Shown here piece after piece: positions 27,873-36,672 of a DNA stretch of 64,000 bases. The stretch comes from Vulcanimicrobiota bacterium. GTDB taxonomy: Bacteria; Vulcanimicrobiota; Vulcanimicrobiia; Vulcanimicrobiales; Vulcanimicrobiaceae. A program made the translations under genes and the position numbers. Location: positions 1 through 64,000 of the forward strand of contig JASHOG010000018.1 in the NCBI GenBank assembly GCA_030041225.1, written 5' to 3'. Positions within the stretch are counted from its first letter, which is position 1, and each line of letters opens with the position of its first letter. The notes under the pieces are model-generated. The model was not told where the DNA came from, did not search any database, and worked only from the letters and a program-made list of their open reading frames with translations.

Positions 27873-29051
27873 CTACGCTTCCGGCTGAAGCACGAGCTTC
27901 ATCGCGGTAAAGTCGACGGTGTACGCGTAGTTCTCGAGAAAGGCGTGCGAGATGACGCCGTCAACGGTAAAGGGAAACGCCGTGAGCGGCGAGCCTTGGG
28001 GCGTGTAGGTGCCGGGGACGTTGCTCTGTGACGCAGTGCCGACCGCCACGCTCGGCGCGATAAATGGAATCGCCACGAACGAGCCGCCGCCGCCGACGCC
28101 GGTCGATGCGCGCGCGGCGTCGAGCTTGAGATGCGCAGCAGCGACAAGTTCCCGTGAAGCATCCACGCCGATGCCGGTGCCGCCGGAGTCGAAGAGGAAA
28201 AGCCCTTCCGGCGCGTCACCGACACGAGCACGCGCAAAGACGGTATGGTCCCCGACGAGCCAACACTGCACGATTGACGCTCCGCTGTGTGAAGCCTGCG
28301 CCTCGAACTGTTCCGACGTCGCCGCGTCACGCGGGCGAAGGATCAAACGGCGATGCGGGTAGTCGATCGTCGCGAGGAATCGCTCGAAAAGCCCGGTTCC
28401 GAGGATACCGTCGATGCGCACGTCCGGCAGTAAGTGATAGGGGCGCGTCGGCAAGACGGAAGCGCTGACGTCGTCGGCATGAGCGCCGCCGACGTCCAGA
28501 TGCGGGACGAGTGTGCGCTCTATCGGCGCACGTCGACCCGCGGCGAAGGTGCCGATTCCTGCGTTCGTTACCGTGAGGTGGAGCTCGCCTGCAAAGTCGG
28601 GATCGAGCACGATGTCCGGCGCCCCGGTATCGATGAGAAAGATTGCATCGACGCCGTCAACCTTTACGTGAAGCATCGGAAGCGGATCGAGAGCGACGAA
28701 CGGTACCTCGGTCACGCCGCCGTCGACGACGGAACGTTTTGCGAGATCGCTCCGGCGGCGCGTGACTTCCGCAAGCTGCAGTGTCGCCTCCTCTCCCTGA
28801 GGCGAGATTGGCGGAACAGATTGCAGGAGCTCCTGTGCGCCGTCGAGGTCGTTGTTGTAGAGACGCAGCTCGCCGAGTCGAAGGCGCGCCTCCAGATCCT
28901 GCGGATTCTCGTTCAACTCGACTGCGTACGCTGTTGCTGCGCGATCGAAATCACCGCTCGTGAAGTACGGATCAGCGGGATCTGGTGCGGGCGACGGCGC
29001 TACGCCGAGAGCAACGAGCAAGGCACAAGCGGCGAGGGCGCGCGGTCGCAC
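27873..29051 (-). CDS. TPR-containing aspartyl protease family protein, two retropepsin-like domains
   Basis: Secreted protein of 392 residues: signal peptide (residues 1-21), two or three TPR-like helices (about 28-90), then two aspartyl-protease-like halves. The first half has the active-site-like FLIDTGAPDIVLD and the second has FLFDSGGTGIGVD. Hydrophobic closing motifs such as DGILGTGLFERFLATIDY fit pepsin-like/retropepsin-like families. The target is unknown. GTG start, 13 nt after the E2 stop. Confidence 0.82.
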   Translation of the reverse strand: MRPRALAACALLVALGVAPSPAPDPADPYFTSGDFDRAATAYAVELNENPQDLEARLRLGELRLYNNDLDGAQELLQSVPPISPQGEEATLQLAEVTRRRSDLAKRSVVDGGVTEVPFVALDPLPMLHVKVDGVDAIFLIDTGAPDIVLDPDFAGELHLTVTNAGIGTFAAGRRAPIERTLVPHLDVGGAHADDVSASVLPTRPYHLLPDVRIDGILGTGLFERFLATIDYPHRRLILRPRDAATSEQFEAQASHSGASIVQCWLVGDHTVFARARVGDAPEGLFLFDSGGTGIGVDASRELVAAAHLKLDAARASTGVGGGGSFVAIPFIAPSVAVGTASQSNVPGTYTPQGSPLTAFPFTVDGVISHAFLENYAYTVDFTAMKLVLQPEA

Positions 29052-29064
29052 TGGACTGCCGACG

Positions 29065-30348
29065 CTAGATCGTGCCGTCGGGGCCCATCGATTCCATGCG
29101 CCGCTTGAGGTCGGCGAGGAAACCGCTGGCCGTATATCCGTCGAGCACGCGGTGGTCGAGAGAGAGGCAGGAGTTCATCATGTGACGGATCGCGATCGCG
29201 TCGCCGTCGAGCACGACCGGTCGCTTCACAACCGCCTCCATCGTCACGATGCCGGCCTGGCCGCCGTTGATGATCGGCGCGGAGAGGATCGAGCCGTTCG
29301 CGCCGTTGTTGTTCACGGTGAACGTGCCACCCGCGAGGTCGTCGACGCCGAGCTTGTTCTTGCGCGCCTTGTCGATGAGCTCGCCGGCGGCGATGCCGAG
29401 CGCCTTGATCGTCAAGCGGTCGGCGTTCCGAATGACGGGGACGATGAGGTTCGACGGCAGCCCGATCGCGACGCCGATGTTGATATCTTTGAGGACGTGA
29501 ATGCCGTCGTTCGTGAAACGAGCGTTGACGAGCGGGAACTTTTGCAGCGATTGCACGACCGCGCGGATGAAGAAGGGCAGTAGCGTCAGCTTGTACCCAC
29601 ACTCCTGCTCGAAGCGGGATTTCTCGCGTTCGCGCCACTTCCATACGTTCGTAACGTCGATCTCGACCGTTGACCATGCGTGCGGCGCGCTCTGCTTCGA
29701 TTCGAGCATCCGCTGCGCGATGATGCGACGCGCCTGCGTGAGCGGGATGACGGTTCCCGGAGTGGGCGCGTCGTACGTCGAGGCGCCGCTCGGTGATGGT
29801 GCCGCCTTGCGGGCGGGCACACTGGTTACTGCGGCGCCGGCGGGAGATGTCTGCGCTGCTGCAAGGACGTCTTGCGCGGTAACGCGACCGCCCTCTCCCG
29901 TTCCGTGAAGGGTGCGAACGTCGATCTGGTGCTCGCGTGCGAGCTTTCGCACAGCGGGCGAAGCGCTACGAAGCGCGTCCTCCGACGCTGCGCTCACGGG
30001 CGCACGAGCCGCTTGGCCGTTCGTACGGGTCGGGGCATTGGTCATACCCGGAACCGGTTCATCGCTCGCCATACGGTTCGCCTCAACTTTGCCGGCCGAA
30101 TCTGCTGCCTCGGCGCTCTCGATGATCGCAATCGGCGTGCCCGTGGCGACGGTCTCTCCTTCTTTGACGAGGAGCTCGCGAAGCACACCGCTCACGGGTG
30201 CGGGCACTTCGGCATTGACTTTATCGGTCGAAACCTCGACGAAGGGTTCGTACTTCTCGACGTTTTCGCCGGGCTTCTTGAGCCACTGCGCGACCGTCCC
30301 TTCGGTCACCGTCTCGCCCAGTTGCGGCATCGTTACGGTCGTCGGCAT
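29065..30348 (-). CDS. 2-oxoacid dehydrogenase complex E2, dihydrolipoamide acyltransferase
   Basis: Acyl transfer core of the complex, 427 residues. An N-terminal lipoyl domain carries the lipoylated Lys in EVSTDKVNAEVPAP. An E3/E1-binding domain (SPAVRKLAREHQID, GGRVTAQDVLAA) follows, then the catalytic domain ending in SLDHRVLDGYTASGFL with the HRxxDG active site. Arrangement and partners point to a branched-chain or broad 2-oxoacid substrate. The ATG overlaps the E1-beta stop by one base. No E3 gene is present in the window. Confidence 0.94.
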   Translation of the reverse strand: MPTTVTMPQLGETVTEGTVAQWLKKPGENVEKYEPFVEVSTDKVNAEVPAPVSGVLRELLVKEGETVATGTPIAIIESAEAADSAGKVEANRMASDEPVPGMTNAPTRTNGQAARAPVSAASEDALRSASPAVRKLAREHQIDVRTLHGTGEGGRVTAQDVLAAAQTSPAGAAVTSVPARKAAPSPSGASTYDAPTPGTVIPLTQARRIIAQRMLESKQSAPHAWSTVEIDVTNVWKWREREKSRFEQECGYKLTLLPFFIRAVVQSLQKFPLVNARFTNDGIHVLKDINIGVAIGLPSNLIVPVIRNADRLTIKALGIAAGELIDKARKNKLGVDDLAGGTFTVNNNGANGSILSAPIINGGQAGIVTMEAVVKRPVVLDGDAIAIRHMMNSCLSLDHRVLDGYTASGFLADLKRRMESMGPDGTI

Positions 30349-31364
30349 CAGAACGCAACCATCTCGCGCATCGCCTTCGCCATCTTCTCCGGCGACGACA
30401 TGAACTCGTGCTCGAGCGTCTCGGCATAACCCATCGCGGGGACGTCGGGCGCGCAGAGGCGCCGAATCGGCGCGTCGAGGTTGAACAGTGCCTCCTCCGC
30501 GACCATCGCGCTGATCTCGGCACCGATGCCGCCAAACTTGTTATCTTCGTGAATGATGAGCAGCTTACGCGTCTTCTCGACACTGTTCAGTATCGTCGTC
30601 CGATCCATCGGACGAATCGAGCGCAGGTCGATCACCTCGACCGAGAGGCCGTCGCCTTCGAGCGCCCTCGCAGCTTCGAGCGCCCAATGGACGTAAAGAC
30701 CGTACGAAACGACGCTTAGCTGCGTTCCCTCTTTCAAAACGTTCGCCTTGCCGATCGGAATCGTATAGTGCCCGCTCGGCACCTCACCCTTGATGAGGCG
30801 ATAGGTCTTCTTGTGTTCGAGGAAGAGCACCGGATCTGGGTCATCGATCGCGGCGTTGAGCAAGCCTTTGACGTCGGCGGGAAACGCAGGAGCGACGATC
30901 TTGAGCCCTGGTACGTGGTAGAAGAGTGCCTCGACGGAGACCGAATGTGAGAGCGCCCCGCGCACGCCGCCGCCGTAGGGTGTGCGAATGACGAGCGGGC
31001 ACGTGTACTCGCCGTTGCTGCGGTAGCGCGTCTTCGCGGCTTCACCGACGATCTGATTGAACGACGGATAGATGAAATCGGCGAACTGGATCTCCGCGAT
31101 CGGGCGCAGTCCTTCCATCGCCATGCCGACCGCGATGCCGACGATCGACGCCTCGGCGATCGGCGTGTCGATGATGCGCTGCGGCCCGAACTCGTCGATG
31201 AAATCTTTGGTGATGAGGAAGACATTGCCGCGCGCGCCGACGTCCTCGCCGAGGATGATGATGCGATCGTCGTTCTTGAGCGCCTCGTAGAGCGTCGCGC
31301 GCACAGCCTCGACGTTGTTCATCGTCTGCGAAGAGGCGGTCATCTTGGAGGTCGTCACTGCCAT
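30348..31364 (-). CDS. 2-oxoacid dehydrogenase E1 component, beta subunit
   Basis: Beta subunit of the thiamine-diphosphate E1 (338 residues). ILGEDVGARGNVFLITKDF, IDTPIAEASIVGIAVGMAM, IQFADFIYPSFNQIV, RTPYGGGVRGALSHSVSVEA and IDLRSIRPMD are typical of BCKDH/PDH E1-beta. ATG at 31364 is chosen because AAGGAG lies 10 nt upstream; GTG at 31373 is too close to it. It overlaps the E1-alpha end by 10 nt. Confidence 0.94.
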   Translation of the reverse strand: MAVTTSKMTASSQTMNNVEAVRATLYEALKNDDRIIILGEDVGARGNVFLITKDFIDEFGPQRIIDTPIAEASIVGIAVGMAMEGLRPIAEIQFADFIYPSFNQIVGEAAKTRYRSNGEYTCPLVIRTPYGGGVRGALSHSVSVEALFYHVPGLKIVAPAFPADVKGLLNAAIDDPDPVLFLEHKKTYRLIKGEVPSGHYTIPIGKANVLKEGTQLSVVSYGLYVHWALEAARALEGDGLSVEVIDLRSIRPMDRTTILNSVEKTRKLLIIHEDNKFGGIGAEISAMVAEEALFNLDAPIRRLCAPDVPAMGYAETLEHEFMSSPEKMAKAMREMVAF

Positions 31365-32374
31365 GGCTGCCACGCTCCTTCGTACACGTGCGTGTACAAG
31401 TCTTCGGCTTTCGGGAACGGCATCGCCTCGGCGCGATCCGTGGCCTCATTCGTCTCGCGCAACACGTCTTTCTTCATCGCTGCGACGTCCGCCTCACTCA
31501 TGATGCCGGCTTCGACGAGTTTCGCCTCGAAGCGCGGCACGGGGTCGCTCTTGCGGTGCTCCGTCACCTCGTCTTTCGTGCGATAGGTCATGTCATTGTC
31601 GTCGGTGGAATGGGCGAGGAAGCGATAGCACATTCCTTCGAGCAGCGTCGGTCCGCCGCCGGAGCGCGCACGTTCGAGAGCCTCTTTCACGCACGCGTAC
31701 GTCTCGACGGGATCGAATCCGTTGAAACGCTTTCCCGGCATGCCGTATCCTACAGCGCGCTTCCAAATCTCCGGCTGTGCCATCTGTTTCTCGATCGGCG
31801 TCGAGATCGCCCAGAGGTTGTTCTCGACGAGAAAGACGATCGGCAGTTTGTGGACAGCCGCGAAGTTCAGCGACTCGTGCCACTCGCCTTCACTCGTCGT
31901 ACCGTCACCGTTCGTGCAGAGCACCGCGCGCCCGCTCTCATTGCGATACTGTATCGCGTACGCTGCGCCGACAGCATGCGGTATGTGCGCTGCGAGCACC
32001 GACGAGAACGAGAGAATGCCCGTCGCTTTGGACGAGTAGTGATTGGGGAACTGACGCCCGCCATTGTGGTCGGCTTCGCGCGCGAAGATCGAGAGCATGA
32101 TCTCGTACGGCGTCAAGCCGACGCCGAGGCAGAGCCCCAGATCGCGATAGTAGGGCGCGAGCAGGTCCTTCCCACGCTCGAAGGCCATCGCAGCCCCTGC
32201 CTGCAACGCTTCGTGCCCCTCGCTACCGAGCGCGAACGGTACCTTTCCCTGCCGGTTCAATTGGAAGCCGCGGTTGTCGAGCTGGCGCTGGAGGAGCATG
32301 TTGCGGAACAGCTGCCGCAGCTGCTCGTCGCTCAAGCCGCGCCGCTCGAAGGCGGTGGTCGTTCGTACTGCCAC
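31355..32374 (-). CDS. 2-oxoacid dehydrogenase E1 component, alpha subunit (BCKDH-like)
   Basis: Thiamine-diphosphate-binding subunit of 339 residues. The cofactor motif runs from NGDGTTSEGEWHES to VFLVENN (GDG...NN). YYRDLGLCLGVGL, QFPNHYSSKATGILSFSS and the phosphorylation-loop-like HSTDDNDMTYRTKDEV resemble branched-chain E1-alpha more than pyruvate E1-alpha, so branched-chain 2-oxoacids are the likelier substrate. GTG start at 32374. First gene of the long minus-strand run reaching 19592. Confidence 0.93.
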   Translation of the reverse strand: MAVRTTTAFERRGLSDEQLRQLFRNMLLQRQLDNRGFQLNRQGKVPFALGSEGHEALQAGAAMAFERGKDLLAPYYRDLGLCLGVGLTPYEIMLSIFAREADHNGGRQFPNHYSSKATGILSFSSVLAAHIPHAVGAAYAIQYRNESGRAVLCTNGDGTTSEGEWHESLNFAAVHKLPIVFLVENNLWAISTPIEKQMAQPEIWKRAVGYGMPGKRFNGFDPVETYACVKEALERARSGGGPTLLEGMCYRFLAHSTDDNDMTYRTKDEVTEHRKSDPVPRFEAKLVEAGIMSEADVAAMKKDVLRETNEATDRAEAMPFPKAEDLYTHVYEGAWQPWQ

Positions 32375-32474
32375 GGGCGCTGTAGTTCGCGCTGGCGGGG
32401 GCGGAACGCTTCAACTGCCGCCCCGACGGCATACCCTCCGGGGGCGCCTCGCTCGCTCGGCGAAAAGCGGCGGC

Positions 32475-33287
32475 ATGCGAGCCTTCGGGACGGCCTTGCT
32501 CACGTGCATGCTGCTCTTGGCTTCGCGCGACCGAGCTATGGCGGTTACTGAGTATTGTCCGGCATACATAAGGGCGGAGCATGCCTTTGACATGGCAAAC
32601 GGAGCCGCCGCGCTCTGGTCGTATGAAATCGCAGCCTTTGGGCCGCGTTCGGTGCGCGGTGATATTCTCGCGCAGACGACCGATGGCTGGTATACGTTCG
32701 AATTTCCCTCCGCTCCGCTGACCAGGGCCGGCGAGGGCAATTTTGTTTCGCCAGCACTCTACATCACATTTCCTCACCCGGTGACGCTGCTGCGCTGGTG
32801 GGTGAGGGACGCCCAAACCTCTGACGATGCGTTTTTCGGTTGGAATCAGCGAGGTGCAGTCGAATGTCCGCCGCGGGTCATCGCGGTAACCGAGAGCGCA
32901 GCGCGATCGTGGTGGCCGGCGGACAAGGCGCTGTTGTCGCCGTCTCCGCGCGAGTCGATCGTGGAGGCTGTACCGATCGCAGCACCGGACGGCGCTTCTG
33001 CGTGCGAGAGACCTTTTGGCGCGGCGCAGGCCGAACGCGTGCCGCCCGTGGACTTTCCGTCCACCGCCGAACGTAGCATTTCGGGCTCAACCGACGTGAC
33101 CGTGACCGTTGCGATCAACGCAGAAGGAACGATCGATGACGCATGGATCTCCGGTCCGTCCGACATCCCGGCCCTCGACAAAGAGGCGCTTCGTGTCGCC
33201 CGCGAATCGACATATCGAAGTACCATCGCCTTTTGCAGGCCGGTTCCAACGTTCTACGAGTTCATCGTCACTTTCACAACCGTCTGA
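32475..33287 (+). CDS. Secreted protein with TonB-C-terminal-like domain, paralogue 1
   Basis: 270 residues: a signal peptide (MRAFGTALLTCMLLLASRDRAMA), an uncharacterised N-terminal domain with EYCPAYI and a WW-containing ITFPHPVTLLRWWVRDAQ, then a C-terminal TonB-like fold (VTVTVAINAEGTIDDAWISG, LDKEALRVARESTY). The same architecture and sequence pattern recur in the next gene, a tandem duplication. The TonB-like domain lacks a membrane-spanning anchor of the energy-transducing type, so a direct TonB role is unlikely. Confidence 0.78.
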   Translation: MRAFGTALLTCMLLLASRDRAMAVTEYCPAYIRAEHAFDMANGAAALWSYEIAAFGPRSVRGDILAQTTDGWYTFEFPSAPLTRAGEGNFVSPALYITFPHPVTLLRWWVRDAQTSDDAFFGWNQRGAVECPPRVIAVTESAARSWWPADKALLSPSPRESIVEAVPIAAPDGASACERPFGAAQAERVPPVDFPSTAERSISGSTDVTVTVAINAEGTIDDAWISGPSDIPALDKEALRVARESTYRSTIAFCRPVPTFYEFIVTFTTV

Positions 33288-33291
33288 GTTA

Positions 33292-34173
33292 ATGCGAACC
33301 TTCACGGCAGCGATGATCACTTGCGCGCTTCTCTTGGCGGCGCGCGAACGAGCCATGGCGATTGCCGAGTATTGCCCCGCGGAGATTGACCTATCGCACG
33401 GCGTTGGCACGAGCAGCGACAGCGCTCCCGCACAGATGTGGGCCTACACGCTTCGTGCGGAAAATGCGCGAACCGTCTCCGGTACGATTGTCGCACAGAC
33501 GGATGCAGGATGGTTTGCTTTCCCGTTTCGGAATGCGGTGCTCGTAGGGGGGAACGTCGATTACCGCACGATCTATGCGAGCTTCTCCCGCCGCGAGTAC
33601 GAGTCGGCGCCTTTGTACGTTCGCTTTCCTGGGCCCGTAAAGATCCTTCGCTGGTGGATCGCTAACGCAACGACCACTGCCGACGCGGCGTTCGGGTGGA
33701 ATGCGGGGGCGCAATATGCGTGCCTTCCTCAAGCTGGGCTTGGCGTATCGACGGGTAGATCCGGTTCAACTTTCCCCCTGCGGCGCCTCACGCCCGAGCC
33801 CAACCTTTCAATCCCTCCGCCGCCGGGAACACCGGTGGTGCAAGCGGGGACAATCGCCGAACCTCTCGGGATGACGACCTGCGCCACGCCGTTCACGAAC
33901 GCACATGCGAGAATGGTCGGCGAAGTCGGCTACCCTTTGGGTTACCGGTTGCATGAAGAAGTGACCGTCGAGGTTGCCATCGCGGGAGACGGGCACCTCG
34001 ATGACGCGTGGGTATATGCCCCGTCCGGCTATGAGGCATTCGACAAGGAAGCTATGCGAACGGTGAAGTCTTCGGAGTTTGTCGGCGGAACGGCCCTCTG
34101 TCAGCCGGCACCAGGCTTGTATATCTTCATCGTGACCTTCAACGATCCGATAGACTTCGAACCGCTCTGGTGA
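33292..34173 (+). CDS. Secreted protein with TonB-C-terminal-like domain, paralogue 2
   Basis: 293 residues, 4 nt after paralogue 1. It shares the signal peptide pattern (MRTFTAAMITCALLLAARERAMA), EYCPAEI, the central VRFPGPVKILRWWIANATT with a following AFGWN, and the C-terminal VTVEVAIAGDGHLDDAWVYA with FDKEAMRTVKSSEF. A Pro-rich linker separates the domains. Function unknown; the conserved Cys pairs suggest an oxidising periplasmic location. Confidence 0.78.
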   Translation: MRTFTAAMITCALLLAARERAMAIAEYCPAEIDLSHGVGTSSDSAPAQMWAYTLRAENARTVSGTIVAQTDAGWFAFPFRNAVLVGGNVDYRTIYASFSRREYESAPLYVRFPGPVKILRWWIANATTTADAAFGWNAGAQYACLPQAGLGVSTGRSGSTFPLRRLTPEPNLSIPPPPGTPVVQAGTIAEPLGMTTCATPFTNAHARMVGEVGYPLGYRLHEEVTVEVAIAGDGHLDDAWVYAPSGYEAFDKEAMRTVKSSEFVGGTALCQPAPGLYIFIVTFNDPIDFEPLW

Positions 34174-34179
34174 ACAGTG

Positions 34180-35415
34180 ATGGACTCTGATATCCGGCGA
34201 TACGTCATCGTCGGAAACGGTTTTGCGGGAACGACGTGTGCGGAGCAATTGCGTAAGCATGATCCTTCGTGCGAAGTTACGCTCTTCGGCGACGAGCCGT
34301 ACCCGCTCTACAACCGCATCTCGCTTCCGCCGATGCTGCGCAAGCAACTACCCGAGGCAAAAGTGATGATTCGCAGCGTTGCGTGGCACGAGGAGCACCG
34401 CATCGACCTGAAGCTGCGCACCGCGGTCTCGAAGATTATCCCAGAGGAGCACGTTGTCGAAGCGGACGGGAGCAGCTACCCGTACGACGCACTCCTGATA
34501 GCGACGGGAGGACGCCCGAATACGTGCGACGTTCCCGGCGGCGAGGGCGCCGCGAATCTGTACAGCTTTCAGTACCTCGACGACACGCGCGCGATCTCCG
34601 AGCAGCTCGAGCACAGTAAGGCCGCGGTTGCGATCGGCGGCTCGTTCATTGCCTACGAGCTCGCCGAGGCATTCTCCGTGCGCGGCGTCGAGACGCACTG
34701 GGTACTGCGCGGCCCGCGCACGCTCCACCGTATCCTCGACGAAACGGCCGCCGAGCTCGTTGCCGAGGCAGCTCGCGACCAAGGGGTGTATCTCCACTAC
34801 GGCGAGGAAGTCGAGTCGTTCGTGCGCTCGAACGGCGTCGTCACGAAGCTCATCACGAAGAAGGGCTTGGAGATTTCAGGCGAGTGCTTTGCGGCGGGTC
34901 TCGGGCTGACGATGAACACCGACGTCCTCGTCGGGACGGGGGTCGAGACGAGCCGCAACGGCATCCTCTGCAACGATCACTTGGAGACGAACGTGTCGGG
35001 CATCTTCGCCGCCGGCGATGTTGCCGATTTCTTCGATCCGATTCTCGAGATTCGCTATCGCATGGGGACATGGAATAACGCCGGTGCGCACGGTAAAGTC
35101 GCCGCGATCAACATGATGGGCGGCAGCGAGAAATATCACGACATTCCCGAGTACTCATCACTCCTCTTCAAAGGGCAGACCATCACGCAGTTCGGCCTCT
35201 CTCCTGAGCTACGCCCCGATCTCGAGACAGTGATCAAAGTCGACGAAGAGAAGAAGTGGTATCGTTCGCTCTACTTCTGGCAGGATCGCCTCGTCGGCGG
35301 CATTATGATGGGCAAAGGCAACCGCGCCGGAAAGCGCAAGTACGGCGAGGCGATCAAATCAAAGCAAGCATTTCCGAAGCACGAGTGGCAGTCGATGCTG
35401 GAGTGGACGGCGTGA
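34180..35415 (+). CDS. NAD(P)/FAD-dependent oxidoreductase (NirB-N/rubredoxin-reductase-like)
   Basis: Pyridine-nucleotide-disulfide-type flavoprotein of 411 residues. It has the FAD motif IVGNGFAGTTCAEQL, YPLYNRISLPPML near the isoalloxazine, LLIATGGRPN, the NAD motif AIGGSFIAYELAEAF and GIFAAGDVADF. Similar to nitrite reductase N-terminal halves and ferredoxin/rubredoxin reductases; no redox-active CxxC is present. The electron partner is unknown. A GTG at 34177 directly precedes the ATG. Confidence 0.87.
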   Translation: MDSDIRRYVIVGNGFAGTTCAEQLRKHDPSCEVTLFGDEPYPLYNRISLPPMLRKQLPEAKVMIRSVAWHEEHRIDLKLRTAVSKIIPEEHVVEADGSSYPYDALLIATGGRPNTCDVPGGEGAANLYSFQYLDDTRAISEQLEHSKAAVAIGGSFIAYELAEAFSVRGVETHWVLRGPRTLHRILDETAAELVAEAARDQGVYLHYGEEVESFVRSNGVVTKLITKKGLEISGECFAAGLGLTMNTDVLVGTGVETSRNGILCNDHLETNVSGIFAAGDVADFFDPILEIRYRMGTWNNAGAHGKVAAINMMGGSEKYHDIPEYSSLLFKGQTITQFGLSPELRPDLETVIKVDEEKKWYRSLYFWQDRLVGGIMMGKGNRAGKRKYGEAIKSKQAFPKHEWQSMLEWTA

Positions 35416-35518
35416 CGTTACATGAACGAGCAGGCGTCGAGGGGCTAGAACGACGGATCGTTTATCAGATGTCGCAGCCAAAATAAAAAAGGGTCAAGCC
35501 GTTGAGCCCGTAGCTGTC

Positions 35519-36103
35519 GTGACGTTTCTAAGCTGGTTTGGCTACGAGCGCCGTGGCTACCTGGTGACGGCGCGTGTTCGGTCGCGCCTTCAGCAGCTAG
35601 GAATTGCAACCGAACCGGACTTCGATGCCGTTGGCTACTATTCGCAAATAAGATTCGTACCGTCAACCGATGGCGTGCGTGTCGATCCCACGATTCGACT
35701 CGGACGGCTGGTCCAAGCAAGCCGGCCGGTTGTGTGCTGCGCTCCAGACGACGACATTCAGAAAGTCTTAACGCAGATGATGATGAACGATTTTTCGCAG
35801 ATCCCAGTTCTTACGGGGCCGCGAGATGTGAAAGGCATCGTCACCTGGGAGAACATCGTAAGAGCCGAGGTTAAGAGACCAATTAAGTGGGCTCAAGACG
35901 CGATGTCCGGCGCAGAATCGCTGCCGATGGATGCGCCACTCTCGGAAGCTATCCCAATAATTGCGAAACGGGCGTTGGAGATGCTAGGCAAAATCCTTCA
36001 GATTCGAAATAGCGTCATGCACTTCGATACTGACGGGATTGCTCCGAGTGAGCAGAAGGCGCTCGACGACCTCCGACGACTGCTTCGCGAGATTGTACCC
36101 TAG
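35519..36103 (+). CDS. CBS-domain protein with RX4H (HEPN-like) tail, shortened and with unclear start
   Basis: 194 residues from the only available start, GTG 35519. The N-terminal module (FLSWFGYERRGYLVTARVRSRL...TEPDF) and a CBS unit (DFSQIPVLTGPRDVKGIVTWENI) match a family whose full-length members, from memory, have two CBS units and an extended helical C terminus ending in an IRNxVMHFD motif. Here the second CBS unit stops after about 25 residues and jumps to ILQIRNSVMHFDTDG (an RX4H signature), so roughly 100 or more residues seem missing. Homology-like sequence (KIKKGQAVEPVAV) continues upstream of the GTG without a start codon. The codons are more A/T-rich than those of neighbours. 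Confidence 0.6.
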   Translation: MTFLSWFGYERRGYLVTARVRSRLQQLGIATEPDFDAVGYYSQIRFVPSTDGVRVDPTIRLGRLVQASRPVVCCAPDDDIQKVLTQMMMNDFSQIPVLTGPRDVKGIVTWENIVRAEVKRPIKWAQDAMSGAESLPMDAPLSEAIPIIAKRALEMLGKILQIRNSVMHFDTDGIAPSEQKALDDLRRLLREIVP

Positions 36104-36180
36104 GGAATTCTGGGACTTCGTCTAGACGCCGGGGAGCTTTGTCGCGATAGGTAGGGCGTGATGCAGCCGGAGCCGGAATC

Positions 36181-36562
36181 ATGCTGACGTTCTTTCCAAA
36201 AGCAGGCACCATCCTAACCTGCGACTACGATGCGTTTTCGCAGCCTCCACTTATGGTAAAACGGCGTTACGTCGTCGTTTTACAACGACATCCACGTGCG
36301 CGCCCGTCGACGCTTCTCGTCATGCCGCTCAGCACAACAAGGCCGCTCCCCGTCGAACCTTGGCACTATGAGTTAAAAGCGGGAGACTATCCCTTCCCTT
36401 AAGAACTGCTGGGCAAAAGGAGATATGCTTGGAGCCGTGCCCTTCAAGCACCTTGATCGCGTGCGCTTTGAATCAGCATGGGTAGCGCCGCGGCTAAGCG
36501 AGAGAGATTACGTGGGTATCCGCAATGCCGCAATGCGAGCGATCTGCGACCCATTGACATAG
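36181..36562 (+). pseudogene. PemK/MazF-like toxin-family gene, frameshifted
   Basis: The first frame starts at ATG 36181 (MLTFFPKAGTILTCDYDAF, then VKRRYVVVLQRHPRARPSTL and VMPLSTT), typical of the PemK-like fold, and ends early at 36402 after AGDYPF. The expected continuation is in the +1 frame: LKNCWAKGDMLGAVPFKHLD, then WVAPRLSERDYVGIRNAAM, ending at TAG 36562. Removing one C from the run CCCTTCCCTT (36391-36400) restores a single frame of about 126 residues. Either the gene is inactive or the base is a sequencing error. No antitoxin gene is adjacent. Confidence 0.72.
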
Positions 36563-36612
36563 GCACTCTTGATGGAGTAGGATGCCGTTGTTACCCGTAA
36601 ATCGGGCTTGTG

Positions 36613-36644
36613 GGTCCTGTCCGCCGCGGCGGCAGGGCCTTTTT
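36613..36644 (+). terminator. Rho-independent terminator
   Basis: GGTCCTGTCCGCC pairs with GGCGGCAGGGCC (one bulged base, one G-U pair) around a very short loop and is followed by TTTTT (36640-36644). It lies 50 nt after the end of the PemK-like pseudogene, in the convergent gap before ltaE. Confidence 0.65.
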
Positions 36645-36672
36645 GCTTGGCCGTTGCAGCGCTTTCTGCCCG

